Assembly (NCBI GenBank): GCA_007026445.1
Contig: VDMD01000153.1
Location: 1 to 50,659, forward strand
Direction: 5' to 3'
Source: Schizophyllum amplum
Taxonomy: Eukaryota > Basidiomycota > Agaricomycetes > Agaricales > Schizophyllaceae
Length of the DNA stretch: 50,659 nucleotides
Under the pieces are notes generated by a model. It was not told where the DNA came from, searched no databases, and was given only the letters and a program-made list of their open reading frames with translations. A program made the position numbers and the translations under genes. Shown here piece after piece: positions 20,360 through 31,833 of the stretch (position 1 is the stretch's first letter; each line of letters starts with the position of its first letter).

Positions 20360-22772
20360 CTATCCGCGTTGGAGGAATCGAGAGAAGCTGCTCTGCACCG
20401 ATATCTTCTTCATGATCGTCGGTGCAGATGCTGCAAGCGTGTGTTAGTGCGGGCGAACAGGCATACGAACATGGGGGCACTTACGATCTCCCAGCTCCTC
20501 TGCGTTGGCTTTACGCTTGATGCTCTCCATGACCTCGCTCACCGCCGAGCGATCAAGGTCGCTCCGCGCTTTCACCAGGCCCTCCACAAACTGTAAATTC
20601 GGCCCATGCACCTTCGCGAACTCGAAGAACGAGAGGAAGATGAGGTCCTTCGATGCCTCCAGCATCGCCAGCACGAGGTTCATGATGTCGAACGACGCCT
20701 CGAGCTCCTCGCGCTTCTTGTACCCCGCAAAGAACGAGAAAACGGCCTCGATATCGTCGCCAATCTTGTTCGCCGCAGTGGGCATCTTCAGCTTCGACGC
20801 GTTCGCAATTGCCGTGAGATATGTGACGAGGAATGACTCGATGAGGTCGTCAACGAGCAGGTCGAGCAGCGACGGGTTGAGGTACGACTGGTAGTCCTCC
20901 ATGTAGTCGCGCAGCGTCGCCACGACCTGCGCCATCACGTCGCCCTCGTACCATACAGGCTGGAACAGCGTCTTCGTCGCCGGGCGCAAATCGTTGAACA
21001 TCATGTCTATGAGCGTCTGCGTGCACTTGCGCGCCACGTCGAGGTACCCATCGAACGCGCTGTTCAGGTGCTCACTGATCGGCACGCGGTACTTGTCCGA
21101 CACGAGCGGCTCGACGCGCGCGAGCAGCGCCTCGGTGTAGTCGGCGGACTTGATCTGGTCGTTCGCGAGCGCGATGCAGTATTCCATCAGCCCGGACGCG
21201 ACCTCCTCGGGCTTCTCGGTCTGCTTCTTGAACTCGGCCTCGACGCTGCGCACCCAGGTCTCTTGCACGCCGCGCATGACACGGTTGGTTTCGGTGACGA
21301 CGCGTGCGAGGATGGCGCCCTGCCCGCTCTCCGTTGCGAGGTCGATCTGCTGGTTGACCATCTGGAAGAGGATGACTGCGCCCTGCATCCCGTACATGCC
21401 GTCGGCGTCGATCTCTGGCGGCTCTGCGCGCGTCGTGAACTCGCCAACCTCGGTTTTCATGAGGTTGGCGGACCACTCGTCGAGCTTCTTGATGATGAGC
21501 TGGACGTAGTCCTCGATGAGTGACTGCTCCTTGCCGTCCAGCAGTGCTGGCTCGAGTAGCTCTGGTGGGATGTTCAGCTCCTTCATGTCGGCCTTGTAGC
21601 TCTTCAACCAGTTGTACAGTTCCAACAACACGCTCGCGCCGGGCTCAGATTCGACCAGCTTCTTGATGGTGACATTGAGTGCCTTGTGGTATTCGCGGAT
21701 GAAGAAGGAGTAGGGGTCGTAGCTTGGAGGGAAGCAGGGGACTACGTCGCTCTCTATTCGGATGATGTCCTGGTACATCCATCCAATATCGTTCAGGAAG
21801 CCGACGGGATCGTTCTCGTACTGCGAATACGCGTCCGCAAAGGTTTGTTGGATGGAATCCGCAATGGCTTTCATGATTTTGGAGCGGTAGTGCTTGATGA
21901 CACGGGCGTTCGCTTGCATAGACTTGAATTTGGATGCCGCGTCCATCTTGGCTGCCTTCTTGACTAGCCGGATTGCAATAGCCTGCAAGTGGAGACGTTG
22001 GGTATTGCGGCGGAGAGCTTGCGCGTCACGCACCTTCTCGTCTTCCCTGCCCTCCGTCTCCGCGATCTTGATGAGTTTGACAATGACATCCGGGTTGCCC
22101 GCGCGAACGATGCTCAGGACGTTAGACGCCAAGCCAATGATGTACTGGTCAAACGCCTCGATCACGCCGTTCAAACGCTCGAACCACTGCGTCAAGGTCG
22201 CCCGAGAGCTCGCAGACGCCTTCTTCGCCTGGTGCATGGTCTGGTTCCGGAAATCCTCAAGCTGCTTGAGCTGAAAGTGGATGACGAGCAGGTTGGGCGC
22301 GGGGCCCAAGATGTCCTGACTGTCGTCCTCGAGCATGTTCTCTAGCATGTCGAGTCGGGAGTTCATCTCGAGTAGGTTGTGCACCATCTCCTCCGTCTGC
22401 TCGAAGTTTCTATGGACCATTGACACCTGGACAAGATGTTGGTCGTATATGAGGCACCCAGAGCGCGTCACGCACCCGGCTGATCTGGTCGAAGGTCGCA
22501 ACATGGTTCTGAGGATCGCTGCATTCGCGGTCTATCTGGACCATCTCGTCGCGAACAGCCTGCACATTGTTCCTGGTGCTTAGCAGCTTTCGGAGCCCCT
22601 CCCTGGTCGCGGCAAGCTGCTCCTTCACGCCTGTTCGTAGACGTGCGTCGATAGAAGCCTTCTCCTTCTCCAGCTTCTTGCGATATGCAGAGACCTTGAC
22701 CAGGTCGTCGGGCGACTGCAGGTATTCGCCGATGGCCTGCGCGGCAGATGCGGGTGCCGCGGTTGCAGCCAT
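20360..22772 (-). CDS. SEC6: Exocyst complex component Sec6
   Basis: Sec6 is a core subunit of the exocyst, which tethers secretory vesicles to the plasma membrane at growth sites. The start is MAATAAPASAAQAIGEYLQS at 22772. Exon 1 is coiled-coil rich (KKLEKEKASIDARL, AVRDEMVQIDRECSDP) and joins in phase 0 to a long exon with SMVHRNFEQTEEMVHNLLEM, FNDIGWMY-type and SYDPYSFFIREYHKALN blocks, and C-terminal MPTAANKIGDDIEAVFSFF. A last small exon ends RFLQRG before TAG at 20362-20360. The total is about 760 residues, normal for Sec6, with no breaks. It is divergent from COQ6 with 168 bp between starts. Confidence 0.93.
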
Positions 22773-22940
22773 GGTCGTAGAGTCAAATATTATGCGCGTC
22801 AAGGTTGAATTAAGCGCGCGGTCATGCGATAGGAAGTGCACTCGCTGGTGGTGGTAACAGATGGAGGACAAAACAGCATGTCCATACCTGGAACACAATA
22901 GACGGAGCCGGGCCGAGGTCGTATCTTGTTCTGAGCCACG

Positions 22941-24906
22941 ATGAGCTTGACGCGCCAGTGCGCGAGTCTTGGCTCGCGCGCTCCCAGATCTCGACCATGC
23001 AATATCAGAAGAGCCTCTAGTCTCGCGCCGGAGCACTCAGATGTCGTTATAGTCGGTGGTGGACCTGCGGGTCTCGCTTTGGCAAGCGCCTTAGGTACGT
23101 TCCTTGACGGCGTACATCGATGTATGAACTCATTGTCGCGCACAGGATCATCCAGACATGTCCGCGAAAAGCTTCACATAACCCTTGTTGAAGCTGGTGA
23201 CTTGTCCAAAGTACGCGACTGGTCCCAGGCAGAAGGATTCTCGAACCGTTGCGTGTCCTTGACAAACGAGTCGACCCGATTCCTTCGTGGTGCGTTCTCA
23301 TGCACGCGCAGTTCAATGCCCTACTCATCTGTTCATGCGCAGATATTGGTGCCTGGTCGCATGTAGACACTCAACGCGCATGTCCCGTCGAGGAGCTCCA
23401 GGTTGGCGCGCTCCTATGACGCTGCGTTGCGGGTTCTGAACAGTATACAGGTCTGGGACGGCATCTCCGATGCCAGGATACGGTTCTCCGTGACGGACCT
23501 ATACGATAATGCTAGGGAATGCGACTTGCAGGGCATGTCGCGCATCGTCGAAAACCTCAACTTGCAGCGGGGTCTCTTACGCCACCTGAATACCATCCCC
23601 GGCATCCAGCTTATTGACAAGACCAAAGTGCAGACTATCACGCCAGATAATGGTCCCACTGGTAGCTGGCCCGTCCTGCATCTAGACAACGGGCGCAGCA
23701 TACGAGCAAGACTGTTGGTACGCGTTCCTCCCGAATTTTCGTTCACTTGACGGCTGATACGGATGTAGATCGGCGCGGACGGCATCAACTCTCCTGTCCG
23801 CAACTACGCCGGTATCGACACCTTTGGCTGGTCGTATGACACTCAGGCTATTGTCGCTACCCTGCGCCACCCACCTCGCGGTGCATACCAGCCCCCCAAC
23901 ACAACCGGGTACCAGCGATTCCTCCCTACAGGCCCCATCGCCTTCCTTCCTCTTTCTCCGACTGCGTCCTCGCTCGTGTGGTCAACGCGCCCACATTTCG
24001 CTACCGCCCTCACGAAAGGCGACCCGGAAGTCTTGAGACACATGATCAACGCAGCCTTCCGCCTACCTTCCTTGTCGATGGTCTACCTCAACAACCGTGT
24101 TGTGGAGGCGTTCGACGCCGGCTCGCCTCTAACACCGAGCCAAGTTCTCGAAGATGTTGCGTGGCGTGAGCGGTCGCACGCCATTGACCAGCACTCGGCA
24201 TACTCGTCCGCACTGACTAATTTTGAGGGCATGCCACCCTCTGATGCGGAGATGCTGCCGCCGGCTGTGACCGAGATTCAGGCCGGAACTGTGGCATCAT
24301 TCCCGCTCATATTCCGGCACGCACAAGCTTACCTGGGCGAGGAACAAGGCGCGCGCACTGTCCTTGTTGGTGACGCCGCACATCGCGTGCATCCCCTCGC
24401 AGGGCAAGGACTCAACCTTGGTCTTGGTGATGTCGCATGCCTCGCGCGCGTCATCGAGAACGCCGTCGCCTGTGGTGGAGACATCGGTATGCAGTGTCCA
24501 GAAGTTTTCTATCAAGCTAACAACCGCCACAGGCTCGTATACCTCTCTCCTGCCCTACGCGCAGGAGCGCTACTTTGAGAATCACAAGCTCATGTCCGCT
24601 ATGGATAAGCTGCACAAGCTGTACACGACGGATCTGGCTCCGGTCGTGTGGGCACGCTCGGTGGGTGTGGAGGTGCTCAACGAGCTGGATACCGTGAAAG
24701 CAGCCATGATGATCCAGGCGGGTTCGTCGCCAAAGCCAAAGCGTGCGGAGGAAGGACCGGCTGCGACTACATGGGGCGCTGCGGCAACAGGTCTGGAGAG
24801 CTTGGCGACGGCTGTGGGCGTCGCACGCATGGTGGGCGGCGGTCTGCCTGGTATGGTTAGCGCGGGTCTGCAGGGCGTGCTGAAGAGCTTTGGACCCAAG
24901 CAGTAG
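22941..24906 (+). CDS. COQ6: Ubiquinone biosynthesis flavin monooxygenase Coq6
   Basis: Coq6 hydroxylates the C5 position of the ubiquinone ring precursor on the matrix side of the mitochondrial inner membrane. The N-terminus (MSLTRQCASLGSRAPRSRP) is a targeting sequence, followed by the FAD-binding DVVIVGGGPAGLALASAL. Later exons give EGFSNRCVSLTN, IGADGINSPVRNYAGI, and the second FAD motif TVLVGDAAHRVHPLAGQG. The C-terminal part, after a short intron, has SYTSLLPYAQERYFENH. Five to six short introns are needed and all motifs are intact. Length is about 520 residues, slightly long because of a Gly/Ala-rich tail ending FGPKQ. The gene runs in tandem with the next one. Confidence 0.93.
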
Positions 24907-25150
24907 CATTTTGACCTTGAATGATTGAGCTATCTTGGATTCTAAGTGGTCGCACAGGAGCCTGGAGCTCCCGCATCAGAGTGCGAAGCGAACAATACCT
25001 TCCTGTTCCAGACATACAATGGCACGTTACCGGTGATTCGGATCTGCAGGGGGCAGTGGTTACCGTTCTTGGCACCGGCTATCCTCGGTCGTTCTCCTCC
25101 TCACGAGTCGCCGTCCACATTCCACGCGCGCGCTCCCCCCCCTCTGCGCC

Positions 25151-26920
25151 ATGAGCCTCGACAAGAACCTCTTTACCTTACACTTCACCCCCAACAAAGA
25201 CGCGCCCAATGTCACCGATCTCATAGACCCCGCGGGGACGATTCACTATCGCAAACAGCGCCTGCCTGGCGCCACGTACGAGGTCGAAGTGTACGGTGCG
25301 TCCTGCCCGGGCCTGGCCCGCGTCTGTGGCTGATACCTGCCCTTCTGGCAGATCCACCATCTGAGTCGCTGCTCGTGCGGGTTAGCGCGCCTGCGAGCAC
25401 GAGCAAGGTCAAGACGCTCGAGCTCTGCAATCCAACGAGCATCGTGGAGCTCAAGTACACAGGCACGCTGAGCTTCCGGTGGTCCTTCAAGTGGGAAGAG
25501 TGCGTCTGTGTGTCTGTTCGGGTCGTCCGACTTACAAGGCTGACCAAGGGAACGCACGACAGACACGAATTCGAATGGAAGCGCGAGGAGTGCTACATGT
25601 TGCGCAAGCCCGATCCGCCCGTGCTGGTAGCGGTCACGAAGGAGCCGGCAGGCCGGCTGAAGACGAAGACGGTGCAGATCCTGGACTACAACATCAACAG
25701 GTGCGCATTATGGCGACGGTGCCCGATGGGCGTGCACTGACAATGACATGTCTGCAGATTCGACGTGGCGGATAGAAAGGGACTCGAGATCGTCATCCTC
25801 ACTGCGCTCCTCACCTTACATGACTCCAACGAATCCTACCATTCTCCTGCGCCCTCTCGCCAGTCGTCGGGGATTGTCCCAGCGCTACCCAAAGAGCCTG
25901 CTAGTCCACCGCCTGTGCTTCCAGCGAAACCGGAACCCAAGAGCGGCGTTGATCGTATAGCGGAGGTGCACGCCATCCGCGGGGAAATGAATGAAGTGAC
26001 TGTTGAAGAAGAGGGCGACGTTGAGGATTATGCGCGATATTGTTCTAACTTGTTAGCGGTGCGCCAAACGCCTGATGTCGGTAAATATATGCTGACATCG
26101 TTGTCCAGGACGAGGCGATGCTCTTCATCACTGTACTTTCCGCGGATGCCAACCAGGTGCCGAAGGTGTTGCAAGTGGTTGAGGAGACGAAGCGCATACG
26201 ATATAAAGCAGGTGAGCTCTCTTGCTTGACAAATAATTGTGCGAACTTCCGTGACGGTCTCCGACGTGACATAGGCATATCCGACGATGAAGAGCTACAC
26301 CAGTACGTTGTATACGACACCGTCAAGACAAAGGGTCCACGACGGATCAATCTCGATGACAATGACAAGAGCAAGAACAAGTACACGCCCCCAAATACTC
26401 TCAGCATCCATCTGAGCAAGATACCCATGCCTGAATTACAGCCTAAAGCCCAGACGATGAAGGACTCTGACGACAGCAAGCGACGCTCCGCGCCGCCCCC
26501 TCTCCCATCCTCCAGCAAGCCAACGAAAGAGGACACAAAGTCTGGTGACAATGGTAAAGGTGGGCGCCTCTTCTTTATCAATGACTGCCTGTTGCTGACT
26601 TCTGAATCCCAGGGAGCAAGCTCAGGCGTCCGCGATCTCGCACCAGGTCTCCTCAGCGGCAGCCGAAGACCACGCCACCAAAGCAGTCTCGCGTCCACTC
26701 GCACCAAGTACACCCCAATCAGCCCTCACCGTCGCCTTCGCAGCTCAACAATCCGCTTATCTACGCGGCGCCTCCTCCGCCGCCGCCCCCAGGGCGCAGC
26801 AGCTTCTACGGGTCTTTCCTGAATGGCCAGCCGCCTCCACCGCCGCCGCCGAATCAGCACCAGCAGCAACACAGCCTGTCAGGGGTGGTATCCGGTATAT
26901 TCGGTGCAATTAGGAGGTAG
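25151..26920 (+). CDS. Unrecognised conserved-looking protein with proline-rich C-terminus
   Basis: I do not recognise the family. The N-terminal ~170 residues form a compact beta-rich pattern (NLFTLHFTPNKDAPNVTDLI, YRKQRLPGATYEVEVYDPP, LSFRWSFKWEEHEFEWKREE, ILDYNINRFDVADRKGLEIV), spliced by short introns of good consensus. This alternation of strands and the hydrophobic final helix recall the tubby/LURP/scramblase-like fold, but that is only an impression. A middle exon (EDEAMLFITVLSADANQVPK) is followed by a charged Ser/Pro linker. The C-terminus has two runs of seven prolines and ends GVVSGIFGAIRR; the run with RRSSFYGSF could bind SH3- or profilin-like domains. The stop is TAG 26918-26920. 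Eight or so exons are needed; the exact join near 26,610 is unsure. Confidence 0.6.
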
Positions 26921-27260
26921 GTTTAGCACAAGCGTCTACGTCGACGCTTTAGGGACATGACGCTGCCGGGGGCCAGGCTCCTCGGAAGGGAACATATCGT
27001 ATCACTGTATAAGTAAGACTCAATGTAAGATGACTATGTATCTGCTCTTCTCGAAAACGAGGTCGCCTTGCCTCTCCACCTAAGCCGCCTCCAACTTGCT
27101 TCCAACGCGGAGGCTCTGAGTCTGAGGCGCCGGTCCGACATCCGCAGCGCGTCGCTGATCGCAACATGATCAGCCCCAACTTCGACATATATTACTGACA
27201 TTACAACCGCCACCGTCCCCCTCCAATCGACCTCTTCGCTCACTCTCCGCGCCTGCCCGC
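26921..27260. other. Intergenic region before the mini-BUD6 gene
   Basis: About 340 bp without a supported gene. It holds the 3' flank of the proline-rich gene and the promoter of the mini-BUD6 gene, including a TATATTACT stretch near 27188. Confidence 0.4.
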
Positions 27261-27798
27261 ATGGCTCAGACGGCGGCAGGACACGCTGTGCACCAGCTGT
27301 TGCTCTCCGTGCGCGGTCTGCTCGAAGCCCTCCGCCAGTGGAGCGAGCAGCGCATGGACGAGACGGACGTGAGCGACGCCTACGTGCATTTTGGCAACAA
27401 CTTCAATGCGACCATAACCGAGTTTCGCGCGCTGAGGATTGACATGGAGTGCGTATCGTCGTATAGACGGTCCTAGTCGTGCAGCAGCAGAAGCCCCCCT
27501 CCCTATTCTACCATGCATTCCCCCGACTCCGATCCAGCTCCGATCCGCGCGCCCCGGCCCCATCAGTATCCTTATCATCCACAGACCATATTGACCAGCT
27601 TGTAGTGACTTACTCATCGTACCCGACGAGCTACGTGGTCACCTCGAGCAATGCCTCGCGGAAGAGCCAAGCCCACGCGCGCTCGACGGCTTCCTACCGC
27701 CCGTCAACATGACGATGAAGAAGCTCCTGCAAGGTCTCGCCGACCGCCAGCCGCTGTACCGGCAGGTACTTCCCCAAGCGCGGCGGATGCCAAAGTAG
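27261..27798 (+). CDS. Stand-alone Bud6 N-terminal-domain protein (mini-BUD6 paralogue)
   Basis: Two exons (27261-27448 and 27606-27798) encode about 126 residues. Exon 1 has SVRGLLEALRQWSEQRMDE, VSDAYVHFGNNFN and RALRIDM, against SIKQLLEALTQWSQLKMDE, VSDVYVRLGNDFN and ASYRIDM in BUD6. Exon 2 has LLIVPDELRGHLEQCLAEE and LLQGLADRQPLYRQVL, against LLGVPDDLRNILEQCLAEE and LLQGLREKQSIYRRIV. The intron sits at the same codon and phase (2) as in BUD6, so this is a duplicate of the gene, not a retrocopy. It ends in TAG right after the domain, with no linker or formin/actin-binding C-terminus. The intron is 157 nt, longer than its neighbours. Both exons are open and domain-conserving, which argues for function. 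It could alternatively be a young truncated pseudogene. Confidence 0.7.
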
Positions 27799-28072
27799 CG
27801 ACAACAAGGAATGCTGGATTCTCTACGATACCAACGCCGTCGTCGCAGCAGCTCGACCACTGCATGAACAATTGACCCGCACACCTTTGTACACTGGTTC
27901 ACTCGCACACGAGTATCCCGAACGGTTCGTTGCGTATCTTCAGCCTCCCCCGTCCATGTTGTCTTGTATGTAGCGCTTGTTGCTTGCCCCCATCCGAGTG
28001 CTTTTTGTAACGTCCTTGCGTCTGTAATGATTGTGCACGCGAGGGATGTACGGTATATATACCTGGGTACAC

Positions 28073-29752
28073 TCAGCTCAGCGCCATCTTCGCCTCCAGC
28101 TCCACAAGCATCCTTTGCAGCTCCTCCGCCTCCTCGATGAGCATGCCCACCGCGCTGTCCGCGCGCTTCGGCGGCGGCGGCGGCGCCACCCAGCTCTTCT
28201 CTTTCAGCGCTTTGTTGACAATACCCATCCACGTCGTGCCCTCCTCCGTTAGCGCCGCGCTGATCTCGTCCTTGATACGACGCACGGTACCCGTGCCGTC
28301 GTATCCAAAGGCCGTGTAGATCTGCACCATCGTCGCGCCTGCGCGTGCGTACTCGAGCGCGTCCGCGCCTGAGGAGATCCCGCCGCACCCAATGATGGGC
28401 ACGGAGGCAGGAAGCTGGGAGCGCAAGATGCGCACCGCAGCGAGCGCGATGGGCTTCAGTGGGGGACCTGACAGGCCGCCGGCCTCAGCCCTTTGTGCTG
28501 TTGGCCAGAAGGTTAGTGCGCGCAACAACAGCATGGCGGCCACATACGATCGCGGAGCCCCGCAGGGCGCTGAATTGTGGTATTGCTAACGATGACACCG
28601 TCGACGGCGCTGTTACGCACAACATCAGCAATGTCGGTAAGCTGGGTGGCAGTCAGGTCGGGAGAGAGCTTGAGTAGCAGCTTCGGCCCGCTGGGAACGA
28701 GGTCGGATGCGGGGAGCTTTGTCCGTGCTTCGGAGATGCCTGACAGCAACTTCTGCAGAAGGTCACGCTCCTGCAAACCGCTGGATGCATAGTGAGCCGC
28801 GAGTTATATAAGCCTATCTATTCAGACAGACGCACCGTAGCCCAGGTGTGTTAGGACTTGAGACGTTTACGACGAGCACGTCCGCGCTCGTCCCGAACGC
28901 CCGCACCCCTGCGACAAAGTCATCTACCGAGTCGAGAGGTGCATCCTTATTTTTGCCTAGGTTGACCGCGAGGAGGGTGCCAGGGCGAAAAGTTGCTGTG
29001 TCCTGCTCGGGGAAAAGGAAGGAGGGAATACGCGCGCGCAAGCGCGAGAGGACGGAGGCATGACCCTGTGAAGGGAAGCCATAGCGGTTGATCACCGCGT
29101 CGTCCTCAGAGAGGTGGAAGAAGCGAGGGCGTGGGTTCCCTGACTAGTAGTGGATCAATCGACTGCGACGATGGTAATACTTGTGTGCGTACCTGTGGCC
29201 TGGGTGTCACGCTGCCAATTTCTACCCAGCAGAACCCCAAGTCAAGGAGACCTGTGTACGCGATCAGTACCACCAAATACAAGAGAACGAGCGCACACAC
29301 CGTCGACCGCCTCGCCATCCTTGTCAAACCCAGCCGCAAGGCCCACAGGATTCTTGAGTGTACGTCCCCAGAGCTGTCTGGCCAAGTCAGGTGCGTTCCG
29401 CATCATGAGTCCGACGCGTACTCGCCTCGACGGTCAAGCTCTCGTCGTCGGGCACACGATCGGTGGGACCGAGCCCGTAGCGCAGGCCCTGCACAGCGAG
29501 CTTGTGCCCCGTCTCCGGATCGAGAAGGCCGCGCACCAGTGGGGGGATCACATAGCGGTGTATGGAGGAGCGCGTATCGAAGTAATAGACGCCAAAGAGT
29601 CCTGCGGAGAGCGCGAACGCGGTGGCGTAGACGCCAGTGCGGAGGGCGTTAGTGCTGGGGCCGGAGGACGCCTGCGAGGAGGCTTGTCGCGCATATATGC
29701 GTGCGCCACTGCTCGCGAGGCGCAGAGGGCGCGCCAGGCGGGGTACGGCCAT
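28073..29752 (-). CDS. URA9: Dihydroorotate dehydrogenase, class 2 (mitochondrial, quinone-linked)
   Basis: It oxidises dihydroorotate to orotate in pyrimidine synthesis, passing electrons to ubiquinone. The N-terminus ([20 protein letters not shown]) is a targeting sequence followed by a membrane span ([20 protein letters not shown]). Conserved blocks follow: [56 protein letters not shown] with the catalytic serine region, [35 protein letters not shown], and the FMN site [20 protein letters not shown]. The C-terminus is a charged extension. Introns are short and the frames are intact. Class 2 is indicated by the membrane anchor and serine motif. Co-occurrence with COQ6 nearby is probably chance. 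Confidence 0.92.
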
Positions 29753-31833
29753 GATGGTGCAGTCGAGGACGTCGCGGATGGCGGCGACCTCGACCGACGG
29801 TCCTTCCCGGCGCGGCGGTCGGTAATTGCCGGTCTCAAATTCACCTAAGAACTTGACCTGAACTTGACCCTGAAGCTGAAGGCCTGACTCGCGAGGGCAC
29901 TCGACTTTTGACCAGTTCAGTCCCGGCTCCAGGTCGCCCTCCGCTCAGCTGGGGCCGGTGACCAGACTGTCTGGCCCTGCCCTCCTTCCTGGTGACCTAG
30001 CTCAAGTCCGGCTCGCTCTCCGTGGCGCTTGAAGGCTTCCGACCCGATTTTACTATCCAGGTCTTATTCGACACATTCTCTCATTCTTAGTGCTCTGGTC
30101 ATCTACAACCAGCACACTCGATACTCCCTCGCAAGCATCGAGTCGACTGTGACGTTGATTGACAGATACTGTATGTGGCAATGTATCCCCCGTCCTTTCG
30201 AGAACTGCACGATCTTGCAAATTGACAGCAGCTCACATATGGCCGCATCAAATGGGCTCAGGCGCCAGACTAGACATGTTACGACGATACGTGGCGATCT
30301 TTCCTGCTCATCTTCTCATGGGTGGTGCGGACGTTGCTGGCGTCGAAGTGGCAGACTAACGAGGTGGGCGGTGAGCTTATACTGTCCCGGACTCGTGTAA
30401 GTGAATCTTGCCTCCTTCCGCAGTACCGTCTCCATTCTTGAAGGCGCAGCCATGGCCCTCGCTGTAGCGGTTGCTGCCGCCGCAGGCGTCAACTAGCAAG
30501 GAAAACGGTCAGTCAAGTCCACGACTGGACGAGCTTAACCAGCTCGCAGGGATGTCCGCGAGCAGTGCAGCCGCAGAGGCCTGCCCGACGACAAAGGAAA
30601 GGGCAGGGATTAACGAGGACGACGAACTCGTACATTGTGATAATGTGAAGTGCGAAAGGTATGTGCTTGCTGTTGTAAAGTCTGAAATGTTCTGTTGCTG
30701 CAGAAAAAAGCGAGCCCTTGGGGTCTTACATAGATGCGACGAGCTGATTTTCTTCACCGTGAAGCGCTTTCGCTCTGTATCGGCGCTCACTGCCAGCTCT
30801 TCAAAGACTCTTATGCCAAGAGAGTGAAGTGGTGGAGCCACAGGTTGCATGGCTTCTCTGCTCGAGAGTTGGCGCATATTCTGGTGAGCTACATCTCTAC
30901 GCCCCCTGAATATTCTCTGAATTTGCGTAGGTAGCTTGTGGAGCGACTTGGCCGTCAATTCTTGCCTTACCTGCGGACGCAGATACATACAAGGGACGCG
31001 TTCATTCACACCGGGTGTGTCCGCTCAAGTAGAGGGAACTGCTCCATACGAAGTGAATGCAGAGATCGCAGCAAGCACATCTATCGACTGCTGGAGCTAG
31101 GGCATTCAGTCGGGACGTTGTTAAGGACGATGGGCTCGTTCCATGCATTGCATCATAGTGTAAGTCATGTTGCCCTCACTGAAGCGAGTGACTACTCGTG
31201 TCATCCTCTGACTGTGCATGCGATTACAGACGCCCCGTCTCGCGCGCTACCGTGGCAGTTCGACTTTCGTGGCCGTCGAAGCTGGGCACGTGACCGCCTC
31301 GAACCCGACAAGCGAACGGGGACACGGTCGGCGGTTACTCCTCTGGAAGAGCAAGCTTTATTCGCAGCCTATGCTCGATTGTAATATCTTGCGGATCGAG
31401 GGCTCAATATTTCAATTAATATGCTCGACATTCGCATTATCTACATGTGCGGATAGGGTCGTCTCTGTTCAGGGACACTGCCCGAATAACAATTACCTAC
31501 CTACCTACCGATAAGTCATGATGCATGATAGACTCGAGCGATCTTGCTTGGGGTCTGATTCAAGCTGTGGTTCCCGATTCCCAGTCAGTTCCCAGTCTCC
31601 TCGTACTGGCTGTCGGTCGACCCCGTCTGGCCTCTGAGCTCACGTTCATTGAATCCTTCCAATGAGTCATGGCGGGGGCGGCTTGTCTCATGCCGCTGCG
31701 CAGTACGAGCCCGCACCCGGAAGTTGCCGATTCAGGCCCATAACTTATAAATTATAATATAAACTTGCAATGAGCGACACAAGGACCTGGATCAGACCTG
31801 GGTACTGGCTCACAGTGACACAGCGCAGCTTCC
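29753..31833. other. Gene-poor region with short, unconnected reading frames
   Basis: No confident gene. Candidate fragments exist on the plus strand: RLDMLRRYVAIFPAHLLMGG (near 30262), a Ser/Glu-rich stretch with a Cys pair HCDNVKCER (30600-30660), and RADFLHREALSLCIGAHCQL (near 30740). The Cys pair next to a candidate donor GTATGT recalls the start of MYND-type zinc fingers in basidiomycete proteins, but I could not follow it through further cysteines. The pieces may be exons of a decayed gene. A short ACCT microsatellite lies near 31495. Confidence 0.3.

Noticed and set aside
30471..31384. MYND-zinc-finger gene
   Set aside because: Only one Cys pair (CDNVKC) is visible; the remaining metal ligands could not be found in any frame, so it is noted only as a possible relic.
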